Program-made: the position numbers and the translations under genes | In this document: in pieces, positions 1 through 11,657 of the stretch | Position numbering within the stretch: the first letter of the stretch is position 1 | How the letters are laid out: each line of letters opens with the position of its first letter | Source: Sesamum alatum | Taxonomy: Eukaryota; Streptophyta; Magnoliopsida; Lamiales; Pedaliaceae | NCBI GenBank assembly: GCA_034509735.1 | Contig: JACGWO010000010.1 | Coordinates: 2,170,001-2,234,000, forward strand | Reading direction: 5' to 3' | Length of the DNA stretch: 64,000 bases | Notes under the pieces: generated by a model | Seen by the model: only the letters and a program-made list of their open reading frames with translations | The model's database searches: none | What the model was told of the DNA's origin: nothing

Positions 1-230
1 TGACAAGTGAACATACTAAAAAAGATAATAACCGGACATATAAAAAGTAGAAAACATCCTATATATGAGACAGAGAATACATATTGTTCCTGGGTCCATC
101 CCTCTCTCACATTCTTGCATGCATCAAACTCATGCCACGGTCGAAGACAAGTGCAACACTCAATTCTGTGACTTTGATGTAGACCAAACAATAAATTCCA
201 CTCTCTTCAAATATTAGTTGTCTCATTTGA

Positions 231-231
<1 letters not shown>

Positions 232-261
<30 letters not shown>
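232..261. repeat. (AT)n microsatellite
   Basis: A run of alternating T and A of about 30 bases. It directly abuts the CTAG end of the Helitron-like element that follows, and such AT tracts are common Helitron insertion targets. Confidence 0.9.
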
Positions 262-536
262 CTAGCTGTTGTGGCACGCTGTTTTTGTGTGCATATAATA
301 AATAATTTTTTTTCTTTAAAAATATATTATAAATAAGAGTAAAATATATAAACTAATACATCACACTTAAAAAAAGAAGGAAAGAAAGAAAAAACTAATT
401 TATTAATTGAAAGTTGAATAAAGTAGTTATCATATTGGTTGAGGATCATTTTTGACATTACGAAAAAGTGGTGCGGCAGTGTCATTAACCGTCATTTGTG
501 AGTAAAAAAATAATTTTTTATATATAATAGTATAGA
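262..536 (-). mobile_element. Small non-autonomous Helitron-like element
   Basis: Read on the minus strand, the element starts TCTATACTATTATATA (536 downwards) and ends ACAACAGCTAG (at 262). It lies between a host A and T, with no target duplication. TC at the 5' end, CTRR at the 3' end and insertion into AT are the hallmarks of plant Helitrons. It is 275 bp long with no coding capacity. The subterminal 3' hairpin is weak, so the family call is an inference from the termini. Confidence 0.5.
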
Positions 537-1200
537 TATATGTGATGTTTTAAATGAGAATCTAAAGTACAAATTCCGAATATTTCAATAACTCACCAAT
601 ATCTAAAATTATTCTCTTGAGATTTAATGCTTTCATATCATTAGCAAAACAAGAAAATTAACACCATTTTTACATATCAGTGAGAATATTTTAATTTTAA
701 GTAAGAAAACATTCTATGGAAATATTTAAATTCTAAGAAATAAAACCTTATAATTGCCAAACATTCTAAGAATCTAGTGGGGAGTGGGGTACTCGATATG
801 TTTTGGCCTGATCGTACGTCCCTCCCACATACGATAGATTTTGGTCCCCTTTCGTCGGGTAGTGAAGATGACGTTAGCGATAGGCATAAACACGTCACCA
901 TTATACTTCTCCAATGGCTATCAACACACAGACTGTTCAAATTTCAGCAACACAATTAACAAGAAACTCTAGCTAATTGTTTGGTCGGGCCAAGAGATCG
1001 ATCGATTTTGAGCAGACGAGCAATTTTAGAAGGTGAGCTTCTTTCTTACACAGGAGCAAAACCAAAGCAGCCTGTTTTCTTGATAATCATCTCAATTATC
1101 TGTTTCACTTTTGTCTACATACACCCCTTTCATTAATTTCTGCTGTTCGGTTGCATTTAATATTGTAAGGTTGTCGGGCCATTTTCATCAGTGTGATTTC
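537..1200. other. Upstream region of the first bHLH gene
   Basis: AT-rich to about 780, then of more balanced composition up to the start codon at 1201. It should contain the promoter and 5' leader of the bHLH gene. I see no convincing single TATA box or binding-site cluster. Short open frames on both strands here overlap each other and look like chance. Confidence 0.4.
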
Positions 1201-2873
1201 ATGGAAAGTTGTAACTCCTTCTCCTCCCCAACTTGGAGTTGTATTCTAAGCAGCAATTCCATTACCTCCTCGTTCAATTTTCCCGGCGAGGCACCGGCGG
1301 AACACCGTAAACCTATGATCAATCACTCAAAGTTTCCAACACTCTGCAGTAGTGTGATTTATTGCAATCAGCCTTCTTCTGCTCCCATCGTTCTAAGTTT
1401 TGGGAACGTGAATCCTTCAGAAAACCTCCGACAGGTCTGAGAAATAAGGAGCTATATATTACATCTGATCATTTTGGTTAATTGTCCAATGTTTCTTGGA
1501 AAATTCTTACACCAAACCAATCACGGAGCATGTGTGATACACTTGCTATATGATTAGTCATTTTTTCTTAATTATATACCAATCGCACGACAAGTGTAAC
1601 ATGTTTCTTTGTTCTGAATCTGCAATTTCAATTCTGTCCTGACAACACAGGCGAATTTGAATCATGAAGGGGATGTCGTTTCTGATGTTTTGAGGTTTCA
1701 AGGCTGGGACGATATTATAAATTCAGAAAATTCTAAGCAGATGAGGTCGTCTCAACCAAGAAATAAGAAAAAACGTCATCGGCCGCCATCGCAAACCTAT
1801 GACCATATTATTGCGGAGAGAAGGCGTCGAGAGCAGCTCAGCCAGTTGTTTATTGCTCTATCAGCCATTGTTCCTGGCCTGAAGAAGGTAAGGTACTTTA
1901 GTTTTCTACGTGAAGGGTCCTATCATGGGAGGTGCAATATATATGATTGTCGGGACATAAATTTGTCCTTTTGTTGTTTACGACAACACAGTAATTTTTT
2001 GTAATATAATATATGCTCCTCGTGCTTTTACCTTGTGAGCATATCATAAACAAATGCACCCGGTTCCCACATGCTTACCAAATATATGCTTCAGTCGCTC
2101 TACTGCGTATTAATAGAATTTTTTATTGTAAAGTCTATTTCATTTTCTATTCTATTTAATACAGGTAAATATAATTTGCAACAGAATATCAATATTTCAA
2201 CTTACAGCTGGTTAGCAATAAAGAAATACGCTCGATTTTCGCATGCTGACGTACAAAAGGCAAAAAAAAAACATATGAAAAAGGGTTTTGGTGAGTGTAT
2301 ATATATGACATGTAAACTCGAGGTTTTTTATGCCCACAGACGGATAAAACTTCTGTTCTGGGAGACGCCATCGAGTATCTGAAGCATCTCAAGAAAAGAG
2401 TTGAAACCCTCGAAGAAAAAGCAGCCATGGAACCAGTGGTGCACGTCAAGAAATCACAGATTGTGGTGGAGGACGAGGGATCTTCAGACGAAAAAGGCGG
2501 CAGCTCAGGCGAACACGTTCAGACTCCGGAGATCGAAACAAGAGTCGTAAACAACCAAATCCTTGTACGAATACATTGTGGGAAACAGAAGGGAACTCTT
2601 GCAAATTTGCTTAGCAAAGTGGAGAGCCTGAATTTGGTTGTTGTGAATACCAGCGTCACCCCGTTCGGGAGTTCTGCTCAGGACATCACCATTATTGCTG
2701 AGGTGATTTAGTTATTCTATGTATCCATCCTACTTTGATTTGACTTTTGTAATATATAAAGAAATTCCGACAGGTTTTTTATTCATGTTTTTTTTGGGTT
2801 TTGGCAGATGGAAAAAGAGTTCAAGATGACAGTGAAAGAAGTAGCAACAGCGATTCGCGCGTGTCTCCAGTAG
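1201..2873 (+). CDS. bHLH transcription factor (subgroup IVa type, bHLH18/19/20/25-like)
   Basis: Four exons: 1201-1434, 1651-1887, 2340-2702, 2808-2873, giving 299 aa in one frame with GT/AG introns. The bHLH domain spans about residues 130-190. Its basic region HIIAERRRREQLS carries the H..E..R pattern that contacts E-box DNA. Helix 1 ends at VPGLKK and helix 2 begins after an intron at SVLGDAIEYLKHL, followed by a short leucine-zipper-like stretch. The C-terminal half has the ACT-like region with VVVNTSVTPFG, typical of plant IVa bHLH proteins (jasmonate, iron and ER-body regulators). Odd points: the residue opening exon 3 is Thr (TDKTSVLGD) where relatives, including the paralogue at 11658-14456, have Met (MDKTSVLGD). 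The acidic N-terminal segment of the paralogue is also missing. Function is inferred from family; targets are unknown. Confidence 0.85.
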
Positions 2874-3918
2874 GCAGCGTGAATGCTATAGCTGGTTATG
2901 ATCAAGAGCAAATTCTCATGACAGCTAACTATGTGTAATAGGGACCGGAGCTTAATAATTTGCAGTTTTGATGATGTGTGCATGGGATTTTAAGGTTGTT
3001 TAATTTGGGAATTCACATCAATGTAACTCGAATCTTGATTGTATTTGATTTGTCGAGGGACATCTAATTTATCTTCTGTTAATATTTAGTTTCATTAATA
3101 AATTACAAAATTACATTTTTGGTTCTATAATTATAGGTCGTTAGTACTTTTGATCTTATATAACTTACTCTATTTATATATTTAATTATTTTTTTTATGA
3201 ATTTAGTGTTGAACATCTCACATTTGATCATCATTAGATAAATTTAATGTTGAACATCTCACATTTAGTCCATTAGTCACATTTGCTACTCTAGAAACCA
3301 TAGGAACAAGCAAAATAGAGATTGATCAGCCATTATAAGCAAGAAATTAGTGACAAAGAGTTAATGTTATTTGCATGAACTGCAACTAAAATGTATTGTT
3401 TTATCGCCAAAATAATAAAGGAATGTATACAATTTCGAGGATTTGTTCATTTATTCGCAGCCTGAGTGCTCAATAGATTAAACAGACCAACTCAAAATTT
3501 TGAAAAGACAGATCATAGCCATGCAACTATTACAACTTGAGTCTTTTGCTACTCTATACGAACTGATTAGAGGATACAATTTTAATTCTGATATAATTCA
3601 AATCTACAATTAAGCTCTACAATTTAAGATAATGGCACGTAATTAAGGACGACAAATCCACCGGAATAGCACATTTGGCTGAAATTTGGGACTGGCGTGA
3701 GACGCACATGCCAAAATCCTGTCAGAGTTATATATAATTAGTTCCAGCTAATTTTTTTAAATTGCATGGTTTAATTGCCAAATTCATATTAAAATGATGA
3801 ATATAATTCACAATAGTCATTGATATTATTTCAAGAAGACTTTCTTATTTTTAAATAAATGGACACTAGTGCTTGATGCATTTTATTTAATCTCAAGTTT
3901 TAAGACAATAATATTTAA
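2874..3918. other. 3' flank of bHLH gene and intergenic DNA
   Basis: AT-rich sequence. The first 150-200 bases are probably the 3' UTR. At 3195-3285 a phrase containing TTGAACATCTCACATTT occurs twice, about 50 bp apart, suggesting a small tandem duplication. No gene seen. Confidence 0.4.
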
Positions 3919-4371
3919 GGCTTAAATGCATTTTGATCTTGTAATTTAGGTAATTTAGCATTTTCGTCCTTTAACTTTTTAGGGTAACACTTTGGTCCTT
4001 TATCTTATTAATTTTCGTAATTTTAGTCCTTTTTCGTCGGAGTTCACCTTTATCGCTGGAAAAATGCATGTGCCTCTCCCGTGATATATTAAAATTGGGG
4101 TTTTGTTCCTATTGACCCAATTCTGTTAGTATTCTTGTCCCTCAACTTTTTAGAGTAACATTTTGGTCCAATATCTTTTTAAATTTTCGCGATTTCAGTA
4201 CTTTTTTTGCCGGAATTCGTACCCTTCTCGCCATTGGAAGTGAACTCCGGCGAACAAAAGGACTGAAATCGCGAAAATTAAAAAGATGCAGAACTAAAAT
4301 GCTACACTAAAAAATTAAAGGATGAAAACACCAAATGGCCAAACTTACAGGACCAAAAATGCATTTAATCC
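3919..4371. mobile_element. Mutator-type MITE, 453 bp, with 9-bp target duplication
   Basis: The ends are inverted copies: GGCTTAAATGCATTTTGATC on the left, and GGATTAAATGCATTTTTGGT when the right end is read on the minus strand. The perfect 9-bp direct repeat AATATTTAA flanks the element (3910-3918 and 4372-4380). Internal halves are also partly inverted ('ctttaactttttag.gtaacactttggtcc' type phrases recur). A 9-bp duplication fits Mutator-like transposases acting in trans. No coding capacity. Confidence 0.8.
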
Positions 4372-4902
4372 AATATTTAATTATGTTTGCCTTCTATTAA
4401 AATGACTTGATTAGCATCCGAGAAAATGATGATTTCAATATATTCAACAATTTTCCCCACGTGAAATTCTTGACAACAAAATTTTATTGTAATTATATGA
4501 TTATATTAATATCTCAATAAATCAAGCAATACATCAACATAACTAAAAATTATGAACTAAATCGTAATAAACGTACAAATTCATATAAAGTGTAACAAAT
4601 ATCCACACGAAACAAATACACAACCAGAAAATATGTGTGTGCTTAATCTACAATTATCCCGCGCGGGAAGTAGCCAGCCAGTACCATATGATCTTAATTT
4701 TCTTTAGCATACATGTGGAGAAGGATCCACGGGGAACTACTCTTTCTTCTTTTTGTTGCTTTTCTTGTGCATGAGCAACCCTTCACCACATTTTTTCCCT
4801 TTTGACAAAAAATGTTGTGCACGAGGACCGTACCATTTGTCCTTTCAATTAAACTATGCCTGGCGTGGAACATGAGGTGCATACAATCCAAAACCCGACC
4901 TC

Positions 4903-4910
4903 TATTTAAA
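4903..4910 (+). promoter_or_regulatory. TATA-like box upstream of a small ORF
   Basis: TATTTAAA lies about 57 bases upstream of the ATG at 4967, in a sequence of more balanced composition than its surroundings. This is plausible TATA-to-start spacing for a plant gene with a short leader. Without transcript evidence it remains a weak call. Confidence 0.25.
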
Positions 4911-4966
4911 GGGCACTTCATGCACCTCAGAATAATTAAGGTTGTAGGAGATCAAAACTAGTTAGC

Positions 4967-5101
4967 ATGGAGATAAGTGATGCAGATCTATCACCCATAT
5001 ATAAATGTCTGCTCGTGTTGTTTGTTTTGGCCGTTGATTTGCATTACTTACTCTTGCACTACTGGAGAGACAAAGAAATCAACTTTAGGACATTAGTGTA
5101 A
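4967..5101 (+). CDS. Possible small ORF (44 aa) with one hydrophobic segment, unknown
   Basis: The reading frame runs from ATG at 4967 to TAA at 5099-5101. After an acidic start (MEISDADLSP) comes a hydrophobic stretch (CLLVLFVLAVDL, about residues 14-25), followed by a charged tail (YWRDKEINF). It could be a small membrane or secreted peptide, or the 5' remnant of a lost gene. I do not recognise a family. A TATA-like box sits upstream. Chance is a serious alternative. Confidence 0.2.
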   Translation: MEISDADLSPIYKCLLVLFVLAVDLHYLLLHYWRDKEINFRTLV

Positions 5102-5440
5102 GGGAAATTGTTATATTTTTGTAGAATTAAAAACCCATAATGTATGTTCTTGAGGCAAGGAGGCATGGGTGAGAGAGCGACGAGCCACTGGCTGAGCTGC
5201 TCCCACTGCTTTCTCTTGGTAATTTGTATCGTGGGTTTTGATTAGAAGGGGCTTTTTTAACAAGGAAGGAGTGGGAGAAGCCCGATCAGGGATAATATAA
5301 CCCTTGAACGCCTGGATAGAAGTACATATCCAAGATTTGCTCGTACGCCTCAGTCAAGGGGAAGAGGTACGTTAAGGCGGAGCTGGCTTTTCGGTATAAT
5401 GTCGGTCAAAGTTGGAGATTGGCTTCGGCCAGGACAGGCG
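5102..5440. other. Intergenic stretch
   Basis: Moderate GC, with no frame or terminal repeat I can assign. Confidence 0.3.
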
Positions 5441-5604
5441 AATTGAATTTTTTGTTGCAAATTCTATTCCATTCAATATACGCATATCATGTGTATAAAA
5501 TATTTTCTTAAATAAAATACATGATGTCATCTTCATACACTTGCCATGTTTATATTGAATGGAGTAAGCTAATGGAATAAAATTTGCAATAGAAAATCCA
5601 ATCT
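5441..5604. mobile_element. Short palindromic MITE, 164 bp, probably hAT-type
   Basis: The outer 35 bases are imperfect inverted copies, sharing TTGCAAATTYTATTCCATT near each end. The flanks GACAGGCG (5433-5440) and GACAAGCG (5605-5612) look like an 8-bp target duplication with one mismatch, the size produced by hAT transposases. No coding capacity. Confidence 0.6.
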
Positions 5605-7511
5605 GACAAGCGCATCGCTCTTTTTGGTTCTATTTTGGGGATCAAGTGTAGGAAAATGATATCCGAAATATGAAATATATGTCTTATTTTATTTTGTAAA
5701 GAAATTTATTTGGCGTATACGCATCAATTTTTATGCAAATTAGTAACTCGATATCATCAGCAGTGTTATATAACGAAGTAATATTAATTTGTTAGTACAA
5801 CATACATGACTGTAATGATTTGGGTTTTTCATAATCTTTTGCAAGGAGTGAGAAAAACAGGGGATTATGTATAGGATTTTGAAATTATTTTGGATCAAAC
5901 AAGCTTTGAATATACCACGGGCCGATCGATTAGCCTAGCAGTCGGACCAAGCTCATGTGCTGCAAAACCCTAGCTAGGCTGAATAATATTGGAAATATCA
6001 AGATCCAGCCTACAAGTAGGCTGTGGTAATATATATATTTTTTTAATATTCATGTACCCAATATAATTAAATAAAATTTGATATTTATTTTCAATTGACT
6101 TATTACTAACCTATTGCAGGTCTAATAAATTTTTCTGACTAAACTACCCTTATAATGGTGAAGATATACATTCCCACATATATGTTGTTGAGTTATGGCC
6201 CATGATCTTTTTTTCGGGAGCCAAGTCCACCTAGCCACTTCACCTTTCAACCTGGACGGCCCAAAGTCAAGTCCACCTAGGCCCAGTCCACTCTGATGGT
6301 TCAACCCACTCCTTAACCCAACCCGATAACCCTAGCTACTACTTAAAGTGTTTCCCTAACCATAATCAGACCATTTGCCCCATTTCTTTCTCTCTGATAC
6401 CCCTTCGTCTCCTAAGGCATCTCTCTGATCTCTCTCTCTGGTCTTCTTCACCGATTACCAATGGCATCGAAAAATGCCTCCACCTTTTCCTTTCTCCATG
6501 CGTCGTTTCTCCTATACCTCTATAAAAGGTGCTATCACCTACTTCGTGAAAATAAGCTTCTGATATATCTTCCTTTTCTCTCTCTATGGACTTTCTGGGT
6601 CTTTGTGGCTTCTAAGCAATCTTTTGGTGGGATTGCTCCCTGGTGGCTATTTTCTCTGAGAAAGCCTTTTGTGGCTTCACTCTGAGTGGATCTTTGGTGC
6701 AACCAGTTGAAGGGTGTTGGCCTTAGTGGCTGTGAGCTTCTCTGGCCGGATCTTGGCTCCCTTGGCTTACAGTCGGTTGGTTCTTTATTTTTGTTAAATA
6801 TTATAGTATGTTGCATTTCCCCTTTGTGATCTGTAATTAAGGGTTTTTGCAAAACCTATCCCCCTTGTGTAATTCGTTTATATAATTTTTGTTGTAAATT
6901 TGTAATATCCTGGGTGATTCTATGGTGGTGTGTCCACCTAACACATGCACGTGTGAAGATGTATAAGGTAATTTGATTATACAAAGATTTGTTTACCCCT
7001 AACCCAAATGCACTACAAACCAAATCCACTCGGAATCTAATGGACCGATACCCACCCCATTTCAATCAATTTTCCCCCATTCCAAAACCCAACCTTTTGC
7101 AAAACCTGCAAACTTATCAACCCATTAAGAGATCCCCCCTGACCCCCCTGGACTCCAACATCCCCCCAAAAGAAAAAAAATTTGTTCAGCTCAGAATGTC
7201 TCCTTATCCCTCCTGAATGAAGTGAACCCCCCAATCTCTACCACCGAACTCCAGTGTGTACCCCAACACCCACATGACAGTAAAGCTGATATTGTACTGG
7301 AGGTTGTGGAAGAAAACACAACAATTCACCAGAAGAGAAGGATACTGAGAATGAAAGATCGAGCAAGGAATCGTTTGAATAAATATTGTGAAACAGGAAG
7401 AAGTTCAAACTCTGTTCTGAGTACCATAGATATGAAATGGAATCTGGTTGGGAATAATTTTCAATCTTCAGACATTCACGAGGGCCCGAAGGGCCAAGGG
7501 AGTAGTTAACA
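5605..7511 (+). other. Flank and probable 5' part of the LINE
   Basis: 5605-6350 is intergenic. From about 6350 the sequence becomes pyrimidine-rich (CTCTCTGATC repeats) and then less AT-rich up to the endonuclease start at 7512, consistent with a LINE 5' UTR and a ruined ORF1. A 74-aa frame at 6461-6685 and frames at 6989-7509 are short and show no zinc knuckle or RNA-binding domain. The 5' boundary and a target duplication could not be found, so the extent is approximate. Confidence 0.35.
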
Positions 7512-8875
7512 ATGAAGATCATCACCTGAAATTGTTGTGGGTTGGCCCAGCCTGCGGCAAGGAGAATGCTACGGGACCTCCTTCAATCTCACAAACCCGA
7601 CATCATTTTTCTCTGTGAAGTCAAGAGCGCCCACACTGATAAGATTACTTCCATCCTCCATAACTCCAACTTGTTATTTTCTGATTTCTTTCCTGCATTT
7701 AATAAAGCTGGTGGGCTCTGTATTGCTTGGAACTCCAGTATTTCTGTTTCTGTCATTTTGAAAAATTCGTGGATGTTCAATATCCTTATCTCTTTACATG
7801 CTGATCCTAGGCCATGGCAATTTACTACTATCCATTGCCCTGCTATCACGAGTGTCAAACCTGTTTTTGGCAACTTTTGAATGATATTTGTCACTCTTTT
7901 GATCGTCTGTGGTTGGTGATGGGGGATTTTAACGTTGTTCTATCACAAGTAGAAAAGAGGGGGGGAAACCTTATGTATCTGCCTCTAGGAATGCCCTTGG
8001 AGATGAATTGAACTCATGCAACCTTATTGACCTCGGATTCTCTGGTTTTAAATTTACTTGGTCTAATAAACGGTCAGGCTTAGCCAATATCCAATCTAGA
8101 CTTGATAGGGGCGAGGCCAATGCTGAGTGGTTTCTCCTTTACCCTAAAGCACGTATACTCCACCTACCTCCTATTGCATCCGATCATTACTCCGGTCAGA
8201 ACTTCGAAAGTGGAATAGGAATACGTTCGGTTGGTGCCATGAACAAATCAGTTTCATCAAGCAAAAACTGGTGGAACTTCAGGCCTGTGATCAGAATTGT
8301 GAAGTGATTGCACTCCAAGAGCACCTCCAATGCGAACTGGACGAACAAATGGCGAGAATTGAAACCAAATGGCGACAAAAAGCCAAGCAAAAATGGCTTG
8401 AGGAAGGCGATGCAAACACAAAATTCTTCCACCTCACTGCAGTCCTAAAATCCAAAGGTAATTTCATTCACTCAATTCAAGCACGAGACGGCACTGTGGT
8501 GACGGACTGAGATGCCATTGGTAATGAGTTCTCCTGCTATTTTGAATCCCAATTCAAATCTGATTTTAATTATCCACCCCCTACCCCCACTAATCAATTT
8601 GTTGAACTCATGATGCATATTGTGACTGACTTTGAGAACCAAGACCTTTGCCTTGTACCATCAGCTGAGGAAATTAAAGCCACAGTTCTTGGTATGGCCT
8701 CCTTTAAGAGTCCGGGGCCGGACGGATTCCCTCTCAGTTTCTAACAAAAAATTTGGCACCTTGTTGGAGACCATCTCACTGAGGCTGTCCTTCATTCTTC
8801 TCAACGGGGCAATTCCTTCCAGCTATCAACCACACTTACATCACACTTATTCCCAAAAGCCTCAAAGTTGAATCT

Positions 8876-9493
8876 GTGGAAAAATTCCGACCAATCAGCC
8901 TTTGCAACACGTTATACAAAGTGATCTCTAAAATCCTTGCTAACCGACTCAAACCCCTTCTTGACAAATTCATCTCCCCCTTCCAAATGGCTTTCGTTTC
9001 AGGTAGAACGATCAATGAGAACTCAATCATCTTGCATGAGATAATGCACTATCTCCACCGAAAAAAAGGACGCAAAGGATTTATGGCAATAAAAATTGAC
9101 CTATCCAAAGCCTATGACCGTGTTGAATGGTCGTTCATTGCCCAAATGATGAAGAGTGTTGGAATATGTGATGTATTTGTGGACCGTGTCCATCAATGTA
9201 TCTCCAGCACCAGCTTCTCAATCTTGATCAATGGATTAGCATACGACTTCTTCAGGCCAACTCGTGGCATCCGACAGGGAGACCCTCTACCCCCTTACTT
9301 GTTTATTATATATGCTGAAATCCTCTCCCGTCTGTTAATTCGTGAGGACTCTGCTGGCAACCTTAAAGGAATTAAAATCTGCAGAAATGCCACGTCAATT
9401 TCCTATTTGCTCTATGCTGACGACTTAACCATCTTTTATAGGGTGGAGGAAAAAGATGCTGAAACTGTTCGGAATTGTCTGAACATTTTTTAA
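8876..9493 (+). pseudogene. LINE reverse transcriptase core
   Basis: 205 aa in one frame. FRPISLCNTLYKVISKILANR opens the RT domain, SPFQMAFVSGRTINEN follows, then IDLSKAYDRVEW (motif A with catalytic Asp), GIRQGDPLPPYLF (motif B, where most copies have LSPYLF) and YADDLTIFYR (motif C). The catalytic residues are intact, but the frame is separated by frameshifts from the endonuclease and the RNase H. Confidence 0.85.
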
Positions 9494-10228
9494 CAGTGGA
9501 CGAGTCAGATCGCGAACAATAATAAATCATTTATCCACTTCAGTAAGAATGTCCCAAAATAGGCAAAGACGGATCATCCGAGAGATCTTGCAAATGACTG
9601 AGTGTAGCCACCAAGCTAAGCACCTTGGGTTTCCATTTTGCAAACCAATATCAAGAACCCAAGTCTTTAACGACATCACAGAAAAAATGATACATCGATT
9701 GGCACTGTGGAAGGCGAAGAATCTCTCCAAGGCCGGGAAAATGATTCTCATTAAATCGGTGGCCCAAACTCTCCCGGTCTACCAAATGTCTACATTCCTC
9801 CTCCCTATGATTGTTTGCACCAAACTTGATGCAATCATCCGAAAATTTTGGTGGAAGGCTGATAACCAGGCAACAACAACCACTGCTTGGCCCTTAAAGA
9901 CTGGAACTCACTCTGCCGACCGAAAAGCAAAGGAGGATTTGGTTTTCGGAAGTTCTCAGATTTTAACCAAGCTCTTGTGGCTAAAATAGCTTGGCATATT
10001 GCTCAAAAATCGGATAAACTTTGGTGTAAATTATTGTGTGCCAAGTATCTTAAAAATGAAACTGATCTTCTCTCCTCTACGCAGGTTAAAGGAGCATCTT
10101 GGATTTGGTAAGACATCCTCAAAAGCGTCAAAACCATTCAATTAGGAGCTTGTATGTCTGTCTCAATGCAGTCTAGTGTTCGAATTTGGGAAGATCCATG
10201 AATTCCGACGATCCAGCACTTCACCCCT

Positions 10229-11488
10229 GTGCCACGTTCAGAATCTCCATCCCTCCCCCCTTGGACAGTCTATGTTCGGGACCTAGTTGAGCAGAATGAA
10301 CCTTGCTGGAAAACTGACCTCCTTCATCAACTTTTCCCCAGCAGTGTGGTCCAAGAAATCATCAAAATACAAATTCCAGCTACGCCGGAACCTACCCACC
10401 TGTTTTGGACTCCCTCCAAGTCAGGGAAGTTCTCAACCAAAACGGCCTTTCAAACAATCCAAAATCTCTCCCTGGTAACGAACAATGATGATGAGACTAT
10501 GGGTAAACGGATCTGGGCTCTGGATCTACATAACAGACACAAACTCTTTATCTGGCGAGCACTTTTTGATTCATTGCCAACCAGAGGTAAACTGAACCAG
10601 CTGTTCCAAAATTTAAATTCTAAATGCCTCCTTTGTGATTTTCAGGTTGAGGATGTGCAGCACCTCTTCCTTTGTTGTCCATTCGTTGAAAAACTGTGGT
10701 TTCTCTCTAAGTGGCAAGTGAGACTTCATTCCGTGTCACAGTTGCCCCTTAGAGAGTGGTTCCTCCTCATATCGGACCCTAACATCAGTTTTTTCCCAAA
10801 TGGCTGCAATCACCATGAGTTTATTACAACGTGGGCCATCACCTTGGAACTCACATGGAAAGAAAGGAATGATCGCCTGCACGGGAAAGAGCCACAGGGT
10901 CCGGAGAAACTGGCAAAAACCATCCTCAAAAGTACTGAAGTTTACCTCAACGCTAGGACTACAAGGAAAACTCAGCTTCATGAACACTGTGAATGGTCTC
11001 CTCCGCCGGCAGAATGGTTTAAAGTCAACTCGGATATCGCCCTCAAAGATGGAAAATGCACTGCTGCGTTTGTCATTCGAAACCATCATAGCTTTCTCAC
11101 TTTTGCTGAATCTGCCCAAATTCAGTTCACGGATGCCTCTCTGGCTGAACTCCATGCGATCAGAATTGCAGTAGAACGAATTCATGAAATGGGCCTTGAG
11201 AAGGTGATTTTTGAAACGAACTCGGCGAATGCAATTAGATGGATAAAAGGAAATTTTGAGGACGTGGACCGCGATGCTAAGATTGATACTGCTGAGATCA
11301 AAAAAAACTGGGAACTTAAAGAGAAGTGGGATTTCAAGAAAATCCACCGTTTGTATAATGGGATGGCTCATGGAATTTGTAAATGGGCATTTGGCTCCAA
11401 TTGGGATGGACCTATTCCCCCCGCTTATTTCCCAAGTGATATATTTTGTGATAAGGGACCTTCATCTCTTGAATTCCTCCTTTCGTGA
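10229..11488 (+). pseudogene. LINE zf-RVT and RNase H C-terminal part, 419-aa uninterrupted frame
   Basis: The first half holds the zf-RVT domain: GKFSTKTAFQTI, a W-rich segment, and the Cys/His pattern CLLCDF...HLFLCCPF. The second half is an RNase H fold of the RVT_3 type, with FKVNSDIALKDG, a Glu in LAELHAIRIA and ETNSANAIRWI in place of the usual E.D. The uninterrupted frame contrasts with the broken upstream part. It belongs to the LINE, not to a host gene. Confidence 0.8.
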
Positions 11489-11657
11489 CTAATGAATTGG
11501 CTAAAAAAAAAAAAAAAAAGAGAGAGAGAAAAGTATATCACCATTAATAGTAAAGTAAAATTTTCACATTGATATTGAAAATTTACAATTTCATGGCACC
11601 AGAATTCAACCAAATTCAGCTAAATCCCCACAAGCATAGTGGCACAATATTTTCTAG

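Larger units (their letters stand above)
7512..11519 (+). mobile_element. Degenerate L1-type LINE (ORF2 remnant plus poly-A tail)
   Basis: Domains in order on the plus strand: apurinic endonuclease (7512-8200, starting MKIIT, then a stop in place of the conserved Trp, then NCCGLAQPAARR; DFNVVLSQ near 7930), a linker, reverse transcriptase (8876-9493 in one frame, with IDLSKAYDRVEW and the catalytic YADD), thumb region (9549-10111), zinc-finger-like zf-RVT and RNase H (10229-11488). A 17-base A tract follows at 11503-11519. At least six frameshifts or stops break the polyprotein, so the copy is dead. It lies between two convergent bHLH genes and ends about 140 bases from the stop codon of the minus-strand one. 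Confidence 0.9.

Noticed and set aside
10736..11371. 211-aa minus-strand open frame
   Set aside because: It is antisense to the intact LINE zf-RVT/RNase H frame, has no domain, and is a by-product of the codon use of the other strand.
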